A stretch of DNA of 64,000 nt from Pilasporangium apinafurcum (lineage: Eukaryota > Oomycota > Peronosporomycetes > Pythiales > Pythiaceae), in the NCBI GenBank assembly GCA_001600495.1, contig BCKE01000013.1, positions 89,190-153,189 on the forward strand, given 5' to 3'. The position numbers and the translations under genes are program-made. Each line of letters starts with the position of its first letter. Within the stretch, counting starts at the first letter, position 1. This document shows, piece after piece, positions 21,687 through 33,173 of this stretch. The notes under the pieces are model-generated. The model saw only the letters and a list, made by a program, of their open reading frames with translations. It made no database searches and had not been told where the DNA came from.

Positions 21687-23556
21687 AGGGATCGCACGAC
21701 TACATCCTCGCCATTTGCACTCCTGGATCCGAAGCCTACGGCCAATACAACATGCCAGGCCAGTTCACCAATTTTTTCTGAACGTAGTAGCTATAGCTCC
21801 TCACCTGACTCAGCCAGATCCATCATCTCAACACACTCAATCAAGAAGAGATGGATCCGCAAAGAAAAGATCGGTCAAGGGTATGTGCAAATAAATGAAG
21901 CTATCGTTGAATTGCGACATTAAAAAAGTGCCTCTTTCACTGTTGTAGAGCACAGGGATCCGTCTATCGTTGCGAAGACGCAGCCACTGGCGAAGAAGTA
22001 GCCGGCAAAATCATTTTGATCAAAGAACTCTCTCCAAAAGAAGTCGAAGGCATTAAACGCGAGGTGCGAACCATGAAGAAGCTCCAGCATCCCCACTTAG
22101 TGCGCTATTTACAAGCGACTGAGAAGAAACAGAAGAAGCTGAGTATCTATATGGAATATGTTCGTGGCGGCTCATTGAGTAGCAAGCTTCGCCAGTCAGG
22201 TCCACTGCCGATGCCCAAGGTCAAGAAATTCACTCGACAACTCTCCAAAGTACTGCAGTATCTGCACACGCATCGGATCGCACATCGTGACATCAAATGC
22301 GCCAACATTTTCGTGACATCGGACGGTAATGCGATCAAACTAGGTGACTTTGGTGCTTTCAAAGAGATTGGCAGCGTATCCTTGATTGGCGGGTTGAAAG
22401 GGACACCGCATTGGATGGCACCGGAGGTCATTCGTGAGCAGGAAATGCATGAAGACGGCTGGTTCAAAGCTGATATCTGGAGTCTTGGGTGTGCGGTGCT
22501 GGAGATGCTGACTGGCCACTCGCCATGGCAGCAGTACAGCAACCCAATGACGGCGATGTACCAGATTGTCTCTAGTAATAACACACCAACAATCCCAGCT
22601 GATGCGTCCGAAGAGGTGCCTGCGTTTTGCACGTCAAGTCCATTCTTTTAGCTGGGATTATACTTATACGTTGTATTTCTTTCTTCCTCTTAGGCATCGT
22701 CATTCTTGAAATGGTGTCTTCAACGTAATCCAGACGATCGACCGACCACCACAGAGCTGCTTTTGCATCCGTTTCTTCGAAAAGAAACATCGGGTACGAG
22801 AAACGAGAAAAAAGCAACGCCAGCAGTAAACAAATGTCGTCCAGAGGTGACTTCGATGGCAACAAGTACTACTAGCAGTAAAGCCCAAAAAGACGCAAAG
22901 GCAATCGCATTATCGAAGGGCATAACCAACAAAAACAACACCGAGAAGCAACCGGTTAAAAACCAAGTGTGTTCTCCAGAGAGCTTATGTCGAGATGAAA
23001 ATCAGGTTCCACGCACGAGTCCAACACGAACAGGTCAAGACATAACCACATCATCCTACTCAGAATCTGGTCGACGACCTCGAAATATCTTAAAGTCGAG
23101 CGCTGGTACTGCTTCGCTTATTCCTTTAAAGCCATCGCAAATTCCAAGGTAAATCTCCAATGAGAAGAATCTATAACGTAAGATGGTCACTGACGTATTT
23201 CTCGTTGTCTGCATTTTGTTGCTCGCTATAGATTGAAACCCTTGGGAATACCGGAAAGGCACACGAACCAGGAACCTGACCGATCTCCTCCCATGTCTAT
23301 CGAAAAATCACCCACACAGTCCAAAGCCCGGACTGGGATTCCTAGTGTTTCGCGTGGAGCTTCCACTAGTGCGCTGAGTCAACTGCCGCGACTTGAGAAG
23401 CATTCGCTAAGTGGAATCTCTCCTGTACAATTACGGAGGATATCGACAGCACCGACACCATCCACACGTGATGAGACCGAAGACGTGTCTACTAGGCTCA
23501 AATATCACAACAGATTCTGCCTCCCCCCACTAAGCACACGGTCAACCAGCGAATGA
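21687..23556 (+). CDS. STE11/MAP3K-like serine/threonine kinase
   Basis: Exons 21687-21880, 21949-22615, 22694-23148 and 23232-23556 give 546 aa; an alternative in-frame ATG at 21537 would add 50 residues that look non-coding in composition. The kinase domain begins near residue 58 with IGQGAQGSVYRCED, joined across intron 1. It continues with HRDIKCANIFV, GDFGAFKEIG and GTPHWMAPEVI, and ends in a NPDDRPTTTELLLHPFL subdomain XI motif. The GTPxWMAPEV form and HRDIKxAN loop are typical of MAP3Ks. The C-terminal 200 residues are disordered, rich in Ser, Thr, Pro and Lys, without known docking motifs. It probably acts at the top of a MAPK cascade in the cytosol (family knowledge). Confidence 0.85.
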
Positions 23557-23723
23557 TAATGTTAGAATAGGTCTCCCACTTCTTGATTGTACACAAGCAG
23601 TACCAAAATTGTTTTTAATTTTTCAGAAATGCTGTGCTTAAATAAATACAGCAAGCGAAGACTTGCCATGAATTGTTTCTTGGTGGATCCATGACAAAGA
23701 AATACCTCACCTGTTGATCACGC

Positions 23724-24581
23724 CTATCGGTAGAACTCTGCTCTGTACTCATCATTATCATCATCATCTTCTTCTTCTACCTCGTCATCGTCATAATATT
23801 CTCGCGCGTATTGGTAATGATACAGATCTCCATTCATGTCTTCTTCCATCTCATTATTTCCGTAATAGTGCGTTCGGCTTCTTTTCCTCTTGAGCGGCTT
23901 TGATGAAGTTTTTTGCAGAAATTCAGCACAGCGATGCCATGGGACCTCTATGGACAGCCACATGAGCATCAACAACACGCCCACGAGCGCCAGGGGCGAC
24001 ATATCCGCCAGCAATGTCGTCGTTAGCGTTGTCAACCATCCACTGGTCTCTAACATTCCCACAAACAGCGATAGCATCCATAATAACACGCGCTTGCGCC
24101 ATATATACGGCAAGTCTTCACCAGCAAAATACAACATCACTAACACCTCAAACAGCTCGCTATGCATGGCGATAACCACCATCCAACTCCAGTGTGGCAG
24201 GCGATCAAAGCCAGCAGCTGCATGTGCTGTGGTTGTGACAGACATGACAGCGAACGTAGCTCCCCAGATGAACACGCGCATCCAAAAAAGCAGCCATAGA
24301 ATCACGCGTCGATCTTTCTGTTTGTCAAAGAAGCACGAGAACTGTTGTGCAATTTGATGACAGAGCTCCGCTGCGCCATGATAGATGATAGCGCTGCATA
24401 ACGCCTTGACCTGCACATCTATTGGCAGCAATGTGGTCCACATTGCCATCATCACGAGTGCCGCCAGGAAACGCGCAATCAGTAAATGCTGCAGGATCTC
24501 TAGTGATACAATGACTGTGGACACCACCACCAGCACTGGGACTGTCATAGAGGAAGCGTCTTCCGCTCCTGCGTCCATCAT
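23724..24581 (-). CDS. Multi-pass membrane protein with acidic tail, unknown family
   Basis: Single exon, 285 aa, starting at a double ATG. About six or seven hydrophobic segments are visible between residues 12 and 215 (for example VPVLVVVSTVIVSLEIL and VLLWMLSLFVGMLETSGWL). A basic patch (KPLKRKRSR) follows the last span and should face the cytosol. The tail of about 50 residues is extremely acidic and Tyr-rich (DDDEVEEEDDDDNDEY). No transporter or enzyme motif was recognised. The gene lies tail-to-tail with the MAP3K-like gene, 167 bp apart. Confidence 0.72.
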   Translation of the reverse strand: MMDAGAEDASSMTVPVLVVVSTVIVSLEILQHLLIARFLAALVMMAMWTTLLPIDVQVKALCSAIIYHGAAELCHQIAQQFSCFFDKQKDRRVILWLLFWMRVFIWGATFAVMSVTTTAHAAAGFDRLPHWSWMVVIAMHSELFEVLVMLYFAGEDLPYIWRKRVLLWMLSLFVGMLETSGWLTTLTTTLLADMSPLALVGVLLMLMWLSIEVPWHRCAEFLQKTSSKPLKRKRSRTHYYGNNEMEEDMNGDLYHYQYAREYYDDDEVEEEDDDDNDEYRAEFYR

Positions 24582-24789
24582 TGAGACAACAAAAATGGCT
24601 TGAGTCTTAATTGCTTATTACCGCGCCCATACAAATTATGAAGGAAACGTGTGACGCATGCGGTTCAAAATATAACAAAATAGAGAATTCTATACAAGAG
24701 ACATGTAGCAACACTCGGATAATCTCATCTACACAAAACATTTCAGTTACATTCATGCAACATTTTTAGGAACATGCTGACATTGCAAG

Positions 24790-25470
24790 TATACGGACTA
24801 AAACCATGCGGACGCGTTTGAGAGATTGCTAAACTCTCCCGCTGTCCATGGACACTCTTTTTCGTTATAGCTCTGGTAGTCTTGGAAGTCGATGTAGGAG
24901 ATACATGACGAGAGTAAGGATGTTCTTTGATGCATTCACATCTCGTTCCCACATCATTCTACACTCCCTGTTATTGCAGTGGTGACCCTGATTGGAGTTC
25001 TAGTTCATCAAATTGGTATGTGTGTGTGTGCTCAATGCACAACTTGCTCTTGTGAAGCGAGTGGTAGACTATGATGGCATAGTCGAATGTATTTAGATTG
25101 CATGACACCATCCAAGAGTCTTTTTTACTTGCTTATTTACCATATCTCACTCAAATTTAGAAGATCTGACAAGTCGAAAGCGCATACACACATGACAATT
25201 TCCAATTCTCTTTCAATCAAAAATCACCACGAGATATGATATATGTGTATGAATGTTATTGTCAGTATGCAGTCTAAGTGGAATTAGTCGCTACTCGACT
25301 CGGACAGTCCCCTTCTACAAGATTCTAGTTCGCTGTCGTCAATATCTTTTATCTTGTGGATGTGGTCGTAAATGTCTGCTAAGTGAGTATTTGCTTTGTC
25401 AATACATCCTTGTACTTGTGCAGTAGTTAAGTGGGAGAATATTGCTTGAAGTCTTTTCAGCACATCCTTG
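24790..25470 (-). mobile_element. Tc1/mariner-derived element, copy c, cut by assembly gap
   Basis: About 680 bp that match the right part of the element at 30509-31190 base for base as far as inspected. The terminal sequence (ATACGGACTAAAACCATGCG then GACGCGTTTGAGAGATT) opens the copy, but the outermost hairpin seen at 30480 and 35260 is missing. The copy runs into unsequenced bases at 25471, so its far end is unknown. Confidence 0.8.
25284..25470 (-). pseudogene. Tc1/mariner transposase C-terminal fragment in copy c
   Basis: The reverse strand encodes the last 62 or so residues, from KDVLKRLQAIFSHLTTAQ to an acidic Ser-rich end. The same sequence is encoded at 31003 and 34575. The remaining N-terminal part falls in the gap. 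See the fragment at 31003 for the family argument. Confidence 0.75.
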
Positions 25471-25771
25471 NANNNNNNNNNNNNNNNNNNNNNNNNNNNN
25501 NNNNNNNNNNNNNNNNNNNNNNNNNNNNNNNNNNNNNNNNNNNNNNNNNNNNNNNNNNNNNNNNNNNNNNNNNNNNNNNNNNNNNNNNNNNNNNNNNNNN
25601 NNNNNNNNNNNNNNNNNNNNNNNNNNNNNNNNNNNNNNNNNNNNNNNNNNNNNNNNNNNNNNNNNNNNNNNNNNNNNNNNNNNNNNNNNNNNNNNNNNNN
25701 NNNNNNNNNNNNNNNNNNNNNNNNNNNNNNNNNNNNNNNNNNNNNNNNNNNNNNNNNNNNNNNNTTNNTNN
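25471..25771. other. Assembly gap (runs of N)
   Basis: Unresolved bases with a few isolated called positions. The gap begins inside a repeat that has near-identical copies nearby, a usual cause of assembly failure. Frames crossing it have no value. Confidence 0.98.
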
Positions 25772-26127
25772 AATGCAGATACAACTAGCACATAAATCAG
25801 ATATGGAACATTTTTATGAACATCATGAATTTCAAGTATTATATTAATATTATTTATTACAGTTAAAATGTATATAATACTCAATATATTGGAAACATAT
25901 TAGATATTAATATAAGTTATTACAAGTTATTCTATATAGATGATGTTTATTCGATAAAAAGCCAGACGCACCCTAGAGCGTCTTCTACGCTCAAGGGCGC
26001 CAAAAGCCATTTGTAGAGCTACACGCTCATTCTCGTACCTCCTCAGTTCCGACCAGCGAGCGAGTGAGCGTATCTCTTTCTCTATTCTTCCCCGCTTCCA
26101 TTTATTAGCTACTACAGCAGTGACGTG
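25772..26127. other. Intergenic, AT-rich, then promoter region
   Basis: Very AT-rich to about 25950, then a GC-richer pyrimidine block with several CTC/TCTCT stretches directly before the start at 26128. Probably leader and promoter of the PDZ-like gene. No gene seen. Confidence 0.5.
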
Positions 26128-27522
26128 ATGATGGCCGCCGCCGCTGAGATTGGCGAAATTGTGCTAGACGAACGCAAGATGTACACAGTCGAGTGGCTCG
26201 ATGGTTCTGTGTTTGGCTTCACCGTCACACCCGTCAAATCCGACCGCGGCTCCGTGTTGCTGCTCGCTCGACGCACCACCGATCGCGCTAAATTAGAACT
26301 CGCGGGTCTAGAAGACGTCGTTCCTGGTGACATGCTTGTCGCGATCGGTGATGAAAAAGTCTATCACTTGGGTGCGGAAAACGCTGCCAAATACTTGCGC
26401 TCCGTACAGAAACCCGTGCGATTGACGCTGCAGTTGTCTCCCTATGGATGTTCTGCAAAGACGCTTCCCGATTTGGCACCGAACGAGTACAATTACAAGT
26501 GGGAAAGCGGTCCATTGGGGATTGTGTTGACGCCGGATCCAAAGAGCAAGATCCCCATTGTCAAACGCATCACTGCCACGCCCGATCGCGCCCACTTTTT
26601 ACGGGACGTGTCGATTGGGGATGAATTGATTTACGCGAATGACATCCCTACGCGCGAGTATTCGATGAGCGCAATCATCAACATCATCAAGGAGCTGCCC
26701 AAGCCCATCATTCTGCGGTTCCGACGACCTTTGGATGATGACCATTTGGTCGCCGAAGTGCCAGAGTTAGGGGCAGATGAGTATGATTTCCTGTGGGAAT
26801 ATGGACCATTGGGGCTCGTCGTAGGTACCTCAAAGGAAGGGTTGCCGTTTGTGAGGTCGTTTACAGGCAAAGGGACTTCAAGACAATTGGCGTTGGTGCA
26901 GGAGAACGACGAGATTGTAATGGTGAACGACCGTTCCGCCAAACAGATGGGGTTCACAGAGACGATGACGTATATCATGAATGTGCCCAAGCCAGCAGTG
27001 ATTCGTTTCCGCAAAAACAAAGCTGCGCGTGACTCCTTGAACACGGGAATGGCAGATTTGACCATCAAAGCCAACAAAGAAAGGGAATCAAATGGTGGAA
27101 ATGGAACAGCGCGAAAGAGCGAGAACCAAAACAATAACTACAACAATGTTCCACGCCAAAGCCGCAGTACATCTCAACCTCATGACGGTCCACCGCTTGA
27201 TCTTGCGTTCCCTGCGCCAACTGTGAATAATCAGTCGGAAGATTTCTTTGAGATTGACCACAACGCGTTCTATAAAATTCGATGGACTGATGGACCGTTT
27301 GGATTTACAGTCCGTGAAGCAACGTCTAAAACTGGTACGGTCATCCTCGTGACGAAACGCACGGGGAAAAGCACGTGTGCGGGTTTAAAGCGTGTCGCTG
27401 TGGGAGATATTTTGATCAAGATTGGTGACACGGACATCTGGGATCTTGGATTCGAACGCGGTACGACGTACCTACGGACAGTGCCCAAGCCCGTGTCATT
27501 GACGTTCCAAGCTATTGACTGA
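26128..27522 (+). CDS. Protein with four PDZ-like repeats
   Basis: Single exon, 464 aa; the start is the first of two adjacent ATGs. Four tandem domains of about 85 residues begin near residues 19, 119, 214 and 378. Each opens with an aromatic strand and a carboxylate-binding-like loop: VEWLDGSVFGFTV, YKWESGPLGIVLT, FLWEYGPLGLVVG and IRWTDGPFGFTV. Each also has a GDxLxxIGD-type strand and closes with a 'KPVxLTFQ' strand. The GPLG/GPFG form matches the PDZ GLGF loop. A disordered Asn/Ser-rich linker separates repeats 3 and 4, and repeats 1 and 4 are most alike. Probably a cytoplasmic scaffold (inference). Confidence 0.8.
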   Translation: MMAAAAEIGEIVLDERKMYTVEWLDGSVFGFTVTPVKSDRGSVLLLARRTTDRAKLELAGLEDVVPGDMLVAIGDEKVYHLGAENAAKYLRSVQKPVRLTLQLSPYGCSAKTLPDLAPNEYNYKWESGPLGIVLTPDPKSKIPIVKRITATPDRAHFLRDVSIGDELIYANDIPTREYSMSAIINIIKELPKPIILRFRRPLDDDHLVAEVPELGADEYDFLWEYGPLGLVVGTSKEGLPFVRSFTGKGTSRQLALVQENDEIVMVNDRSAKQMGFTETMTYIMNVPKPAVIRFRKNKAARDSLNTGMADLTIKANKERESNGGNGTARKSENQNNNYNNVPRQSRSTSQPHDGPPLDLAFPAPTVNNQSEDFFEIDHNAFYKIRWTDGPFGFTVREATSKTGTVILVTKRTGKSTCAGLKRVAVGDILIKIGDTDIWDLGFERGTTYLRTVPKPVSLTFQAID

Positions 27523-28923
27523 GGCAAAGAAACTGGGGAAACTGCATTTGATGATGAAGTGCGTGATTAGAGGCAGGGATTCAGGTGACTCGCTGTATGT
27601 TGTTATGTAATGGATAGATCATCAATAGCTGGGTGTGGCATTCTCATAACGCTTTCATGGGTTTATATATATATTCCGCTTTGCTCTATTTGATTGATGC
27701 CTGTATTTAGGTGGATAATCGGTGCATTTAAAACGGGTAACGACGAAAAGATTCCACTCATATTCTCATGTCGACAAGTACACATCAAATCATTTCACGC
27801 AAGTGAAGCAATTTTCAAATGATGTATATTAAGGAAAGATTACATCCTGAAAGTATGAACCGGTACTATCTTCCCATCCAATCAAGAGCGACAGAACGAC
27901 AATCTAGAGTGCACAAGCGGTTGATATCAAGAAAGAGTTCATGAATGCGCTGATTCAATGATGCGGAGTGAACCTTGAGGCAGCAGTGCGATCAATATGT
28001 TGGGCGGGTAGGCGGCGATTGCAAAGTGAAAAGCTTCTGGCTATTAAACAAAACAATATGTGGGATACCGCTTTATGACTCGTTCCCATCTCTTCAACTA
28101 TGGTAGGTTGAAGAACCGAAGTGACGTTGAAGTTGTCAGCATTCGCACGCCCTTATTGCATATTTTAAATGTGAATTTCTATCTTCTGTTGCAGCAGTGA
28201 ACCTCATGACTGTTGTGTACCCAATCATGGACGCTTGCTTAGCAAATAATGGTGTCCTATTGGTTCATGGCTGCCTCGTCCTTGTTTTCTTGCATTCTTG
28301 TTCTTCCCAATCCCCACAATCCCTTACCTACATACCTTCAGTATCACTTTCCCAAATGCAAATCCTCCGCGCACTATTCTACTTTAAAAGCACGAGTGTA
28401 ATTCATGTCAAGCTTGCCATATAATCTTCTCATGTGCAAATGGACGAGACTTGTATTTCATCGAGACAAGTTATAGCGCGTACCAGCAACAAGATTTTGT
28501 CCATTTGTATGGTATTTTACGTACTCCCACCACGAATCCTGTTGCTATGGGAGATGTGGAGGGCATCCAAAGCAATGCGTCTCGAGTAATAATAAACGAC
28601 GAGAAGAGCTGGTGATACTATAAAGCATTCGCTCATGTCTCATATGAAGCCATGTAGCGTTATTTCTGATTTTGTCGTCATGGCTGCTTTCATGATGAAT
28701 ACTGAGCCCATTCTTTTCCAAAGATGGTTGTTTTGTGTCACTTTTTTTGCAACCACTCATGTCTAAAAATGGCTTCATATGCTGCTCTCGAGGTATTTAA
28801 TGATGTTGCATGAGTGGTTGCCGCGCTTTTTTTGCGTTCTACCTGCGTTGTCAACCTATTTATTGACACACACTCTTCCTTTTTTCCTCACACACAACAT
28901 TGAAGCAGACTGAAGCGATCGAC
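27523..28923. other. Intergenic, no gene seen
   Basis: No coding frame with support on either strand. The last 70 bp is pyrimidine-rich and leads into the CaMK-like start. Confidence 0.55.
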
Positions 28924-30288
<1,365 letters not shown>

Positions 30289-30478
30289 ACAATAGATGTG
30301 TGAATGCTTTTTAATTTCATATCCCAAATGAAGCAAAAAAAACAAGATGCGAGAATGTATCACAAGATTTCATCGCTATTATGAATGGATGATGGAGTAG
30401 TTGGGCAACCAGTGAATGGGTTAGACTGCTTGTATATTTTCCTCCCTCAAAAGTTATTTATTTGCTGCTTGGAGGCTG

Positions 30479-31257
30479 TGACACACCGCACGGTCGTGCG
30501 GTTGACATCATACGGACTAAAACCATGCGGACGCGTTTGAGAGATTGCTAAACTCTCCCGCTGTCCATGGACACTCTTTTTCGTTATAGCTCTGGTAGTC
30601 TTGGAAGTCGATGTAGGAGATACATGACGAGAGTAAGGATGTTCTTTGATGCATTCACATCTCGTTCCCACATCATTCTACACTCCCTGTTATTGCAGTG
30701 GTGACCCTGATTGGAGTTCTAGTTCATCAAATTGGTATGTGTGTGTGTGCTCAATGCACAACTTGCTCTTGTGAAGCGAGTGGTAGACTATGATGGCATA
30801 GTCGAATGTATTTAGATTGCATGACACCATCCAAGAGTCTTTTTTACTTGCTTATTTACCATATCTCACTCAAATTTAGAAGATCTGACAAGTCGAAAGC
30901 GCATACACACATGACAATTTCCAATTCTCTTTCAATCAAAAATCACCACGAGATATGATATATGTGTATGAATGTTATTGTCAGTATGCAGTCTAAGTGG
31001 AATTAGTCGCTACTCGACTCGGACAGTCCCCTTCTACAAGATTCTAGTTCGCTGTCGTCAATATCTTTTATCTTGTGGATGTGGTCGTAAATGTCTGCTA
31101 AGTGAGTATTTGCTTTGTCAATACATCCTTGTACTTGTGCAGTAGTTAAGTGGGAGAATATTGCTTGAAGTCTTTTCAGCACATCCTTGAAAATAGTCGC
31201 GTTGGTATCCTGTCTTCCTACTTGCCTCTTCACAATAGTCCATATTGTTTCTATAGG
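30479..31257 (-). mobile_element. Tc1/mariner-derived element, copy d, truncated
   Basis: The outer end is intact: ACACACCGCACGGTCGTGCG forms a subterminal hairpin, followed by GTTGACATCATACGGAC and GACGCGTTTGAGAGATT. The body is apparently identical to copies c and e. It stops abruptly at 31257, inside the transposase gene, where the Fanzor element begins. Only one terminal repeat remains. Confidence 0.8.
31003..31257 (-). pseudogene. Tc1/mariner (DDE) transposase, C-terminal fragment
   Basis: The reverse strand reads PIETIWTIVKRQVGRQDTN and continues to an acidic end (DDSELESCRRGLSESSSD). The PIExxW segment is the Tc1/mariner block that carries the third catalytic acidic residue (usual form NPIENLW). 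The conserved continuation with KRQVG and FKDVLKRLQ matches transposases common in oomycetes (family knowledge). Everything upstream of this motif is absent, so the gene is dead in this copy. Confidence 0.78.
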
Positions 31258-31385
31258 CTAAGCTCCCAAAAACTGGCAATTTTGTACCGGTTGACTCAGA
31301 GATGGGGCGTTAAAGTTAGCACAGTGGAGAATAAAGGCTATACTCATCCGATCCCAGAATCATAGCAGTGAGGTCGTTTATCACC

Positions 31386-32810
31386 TCAGTTTTTGATTTC
31401 GAGTACCAATTCATTCTCTTTCCTCGTGAACGCCTCGAGTCTTCTCTTTTTCTTCACTTGGTCGATGAATAGTCTCAAAATGTTTATTGCGGCGTTAATG
31501 TCACGGTCCCGCAATGTGCGATGGTATTCACTATTTTTGCAGTGTCGCACACCATAAAGACCGTCACCGACAACTTTTCCGTCAAGGATGAACCCCTCCA
31601 TCTTCTTCTGACAAGCACAACACAGCTTGCTCGTCCTAAACTCGTTCACATCAGCAACACGACACCTGGAACTAATTTTCTTCTCTAGGGTCGTTGTGGG
31701 AACAGCAATGTTGCCTTTAGCTGAGCTTGTGAAACTTGCATCTCCATATGCAATAACGGTTCGTTTATTACCATCTGTAAGGCTTTTGACTACCTTCTCA
31801 TACGTCTGTTGTCGACGGATATAGGTCGACCATCGTAGCCTCTTCATCCTCCTTGATGAATACACGTCAAGAAGACGATCCGAATACACGAGACAAAATC
31901 TCACCCGTTTCAAATAGGAGGCAAGGCTCGCAACTTTTGCCGAAGGAGCATTTTCATTGAAGGTTTTGATGTCAGGCTCGGCATCAATCCACTCTTTCGT
32001 CAACTTTGTTCGTCTGTGGTAGCCGCAATCTCTGTAGAAACGACCCTTCGACCAGTGGATGACTTCATGTTTCACATTCTCTCCTTTCGGCTTTTGCAGC
32101 GTAGCCATGCTTTCATCTTTGTAGACAACAGCAGTGAAGATCTTCTTTCTTCCCGGATCCAAACCAATGATCCAATCTTCAAGAGAAAATCTCTCTTTTT
32201 TCTCTCTCACGGGAACCTTTGGACGGGAGATTGTCACACCGACTGACATACCGTCAGTCGAGATGAAGTGCTCAAACTCCTTTCGCTGGACTTTGGTCAC
32301 AAGACTTATATTGAAGTACGTGCGTCATAACTCAACTTTGTCAGCGTAAAGCGCAGCAGGATAACTCAAAGTCTTAGCAAGTTCCTTCAGGATGGTGGTG
32401 TTGATCTTGATGAAAATGGGTTTAAAGTGTTTCTGTGGAAGCAGAGACCAAACTCGGCAACTCTTCATTCCATCATCCACGTGAGCTTGTATGTCTTTCA
32501 ACATTGTGCGGAAAAAGGGCATGTAACATTTCGGCGATTTGTTCAAGTCGAGTGGCAGCAGTCCGATCTCGGTTCTCACTCCATCCAATAATTCCTGCAT
32601 CCAAACAATCTCCTCAGCAGGGATGGGATACTTCTTGAATCTGGAGTACGCGGGGATCAGGTTGGATAAGCTATGCTGAGTTTGAGTGCTTGCACGGACC
32701 AGCAATGAAACAGCACTCTTGATTATCTTGTCTTGGTGCTTTTCAAAATAGTCCCTGTCGCGAACGAGAGTTCCAAGCATAGTGCGAGAAGGTAGGTTCC
32801 GGAAGCGCAC
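31386..32810 (-). pseudogene. Fanzor (TnpB-like) RNA-guided nuclease with one in-frame stop
   Basis: One reverse-strand frame of 475 codons, broken only by a TGA at 32327-32325. The N-terminal part has RVWSLLPQKHFKPIFIKIN, a Fanzor1-type block. After the stop come FISTDGMSVGV, the RuvC-I motif WIIGLDPGRKKIF (Asp codon 32159), AYGDASF, the acidic block DVNEFRTSKLCCAC (Glu codon 31643) and RuvC-III RDRDINAAINI (Asp codon 31502). A Cys-rich finger lies between the last two. Fanzors are eukaryotic relatives of TnpB/Cas12 that cut DNA guided by an RNA made from the element's 3' side (established for the family). The first ATG in frame is at 32780; 32810 is GTG after an in-frame stop, so an upstream exon may exist. 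Frame, motif order and length are otherwise intact. Confidence 0.9.
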
Positions 32811-33012
32811 ATTTGGTCAGAACACTATTAACAGTTCAAAAAAAGATAAACCTCTGGAGCATCAAGTTAAATTGCTAGAAGCAATGCTTAGTAGTAAGAA
32901 TACATAGCTGTTTGCAAATGGATAATCAGTAGGTAGTTAAAACTAGAAACATGATCACTTTCCAATTGCCCATGTAATGGGTCTCCATTACATATCCAAT
33001 CCAGCGGATCTG

Positions 33013-33173
33013 ATTTCACTTTCTAGGTAGCTTTATTAAAACAATAATTCCGAATTTGCCTCCAAAAGAGTAAATCTTTTTCCTTTCCTCTTGATTGACG
33101 ACGTCCGTCGCCAATCAATTGCGCTTCCTCACTCCACAACAGTGTACGCTAATAAAATGGCTACCCTTTTACA
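33013..33173 (-). repeat. Repeat unit shared with 51760-52626 (Fanzor element 5' end)
   Basis: About 160 bp nearly identical to the sequence flanking the 705-bp element at 51785. Here TTTATTAAAACAATAATT is uninterrupted, so this is a related site without the insert. The match continues to GGCTACCCTTTTACA and then both loci diverge sharply, which marks an element boundary. A weaker match (32976-33012 with 51592-51625) extends it inward. Confidence 0.75.

Larger units (their letters stand above)
31258..33173 (-). mobile_element. Fanzor-bearing mobile element (proposed limits)
   Basis: The lower limit is set by the point where the transposase fragment ends (31257/31258). The upper limit is set by the point where sequence shared with 51760-52626 ends, just after GGCTACCCTTTTACA. 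The element holds a Fanzor reading frame plus about 130 bp of 3' and 360 bp of 5' flank. The ends may be weakly inverted (a TGGC/GCCA followed by TTTT occurs near both), but no firm terminal repeat or target duplication was found. No other gene lies inside. Confidence 0.6.

Noticed and set aside
25284-25884. Long frames through the N gap
   Set aside because: They are open only because unknown bases cannot give stops.
32300-32330. Frameshift or intron at the Fanzor break
   Set aside because: Both parts are in the same frame, 8 codons apart, so one TGA explains the break without a shift.
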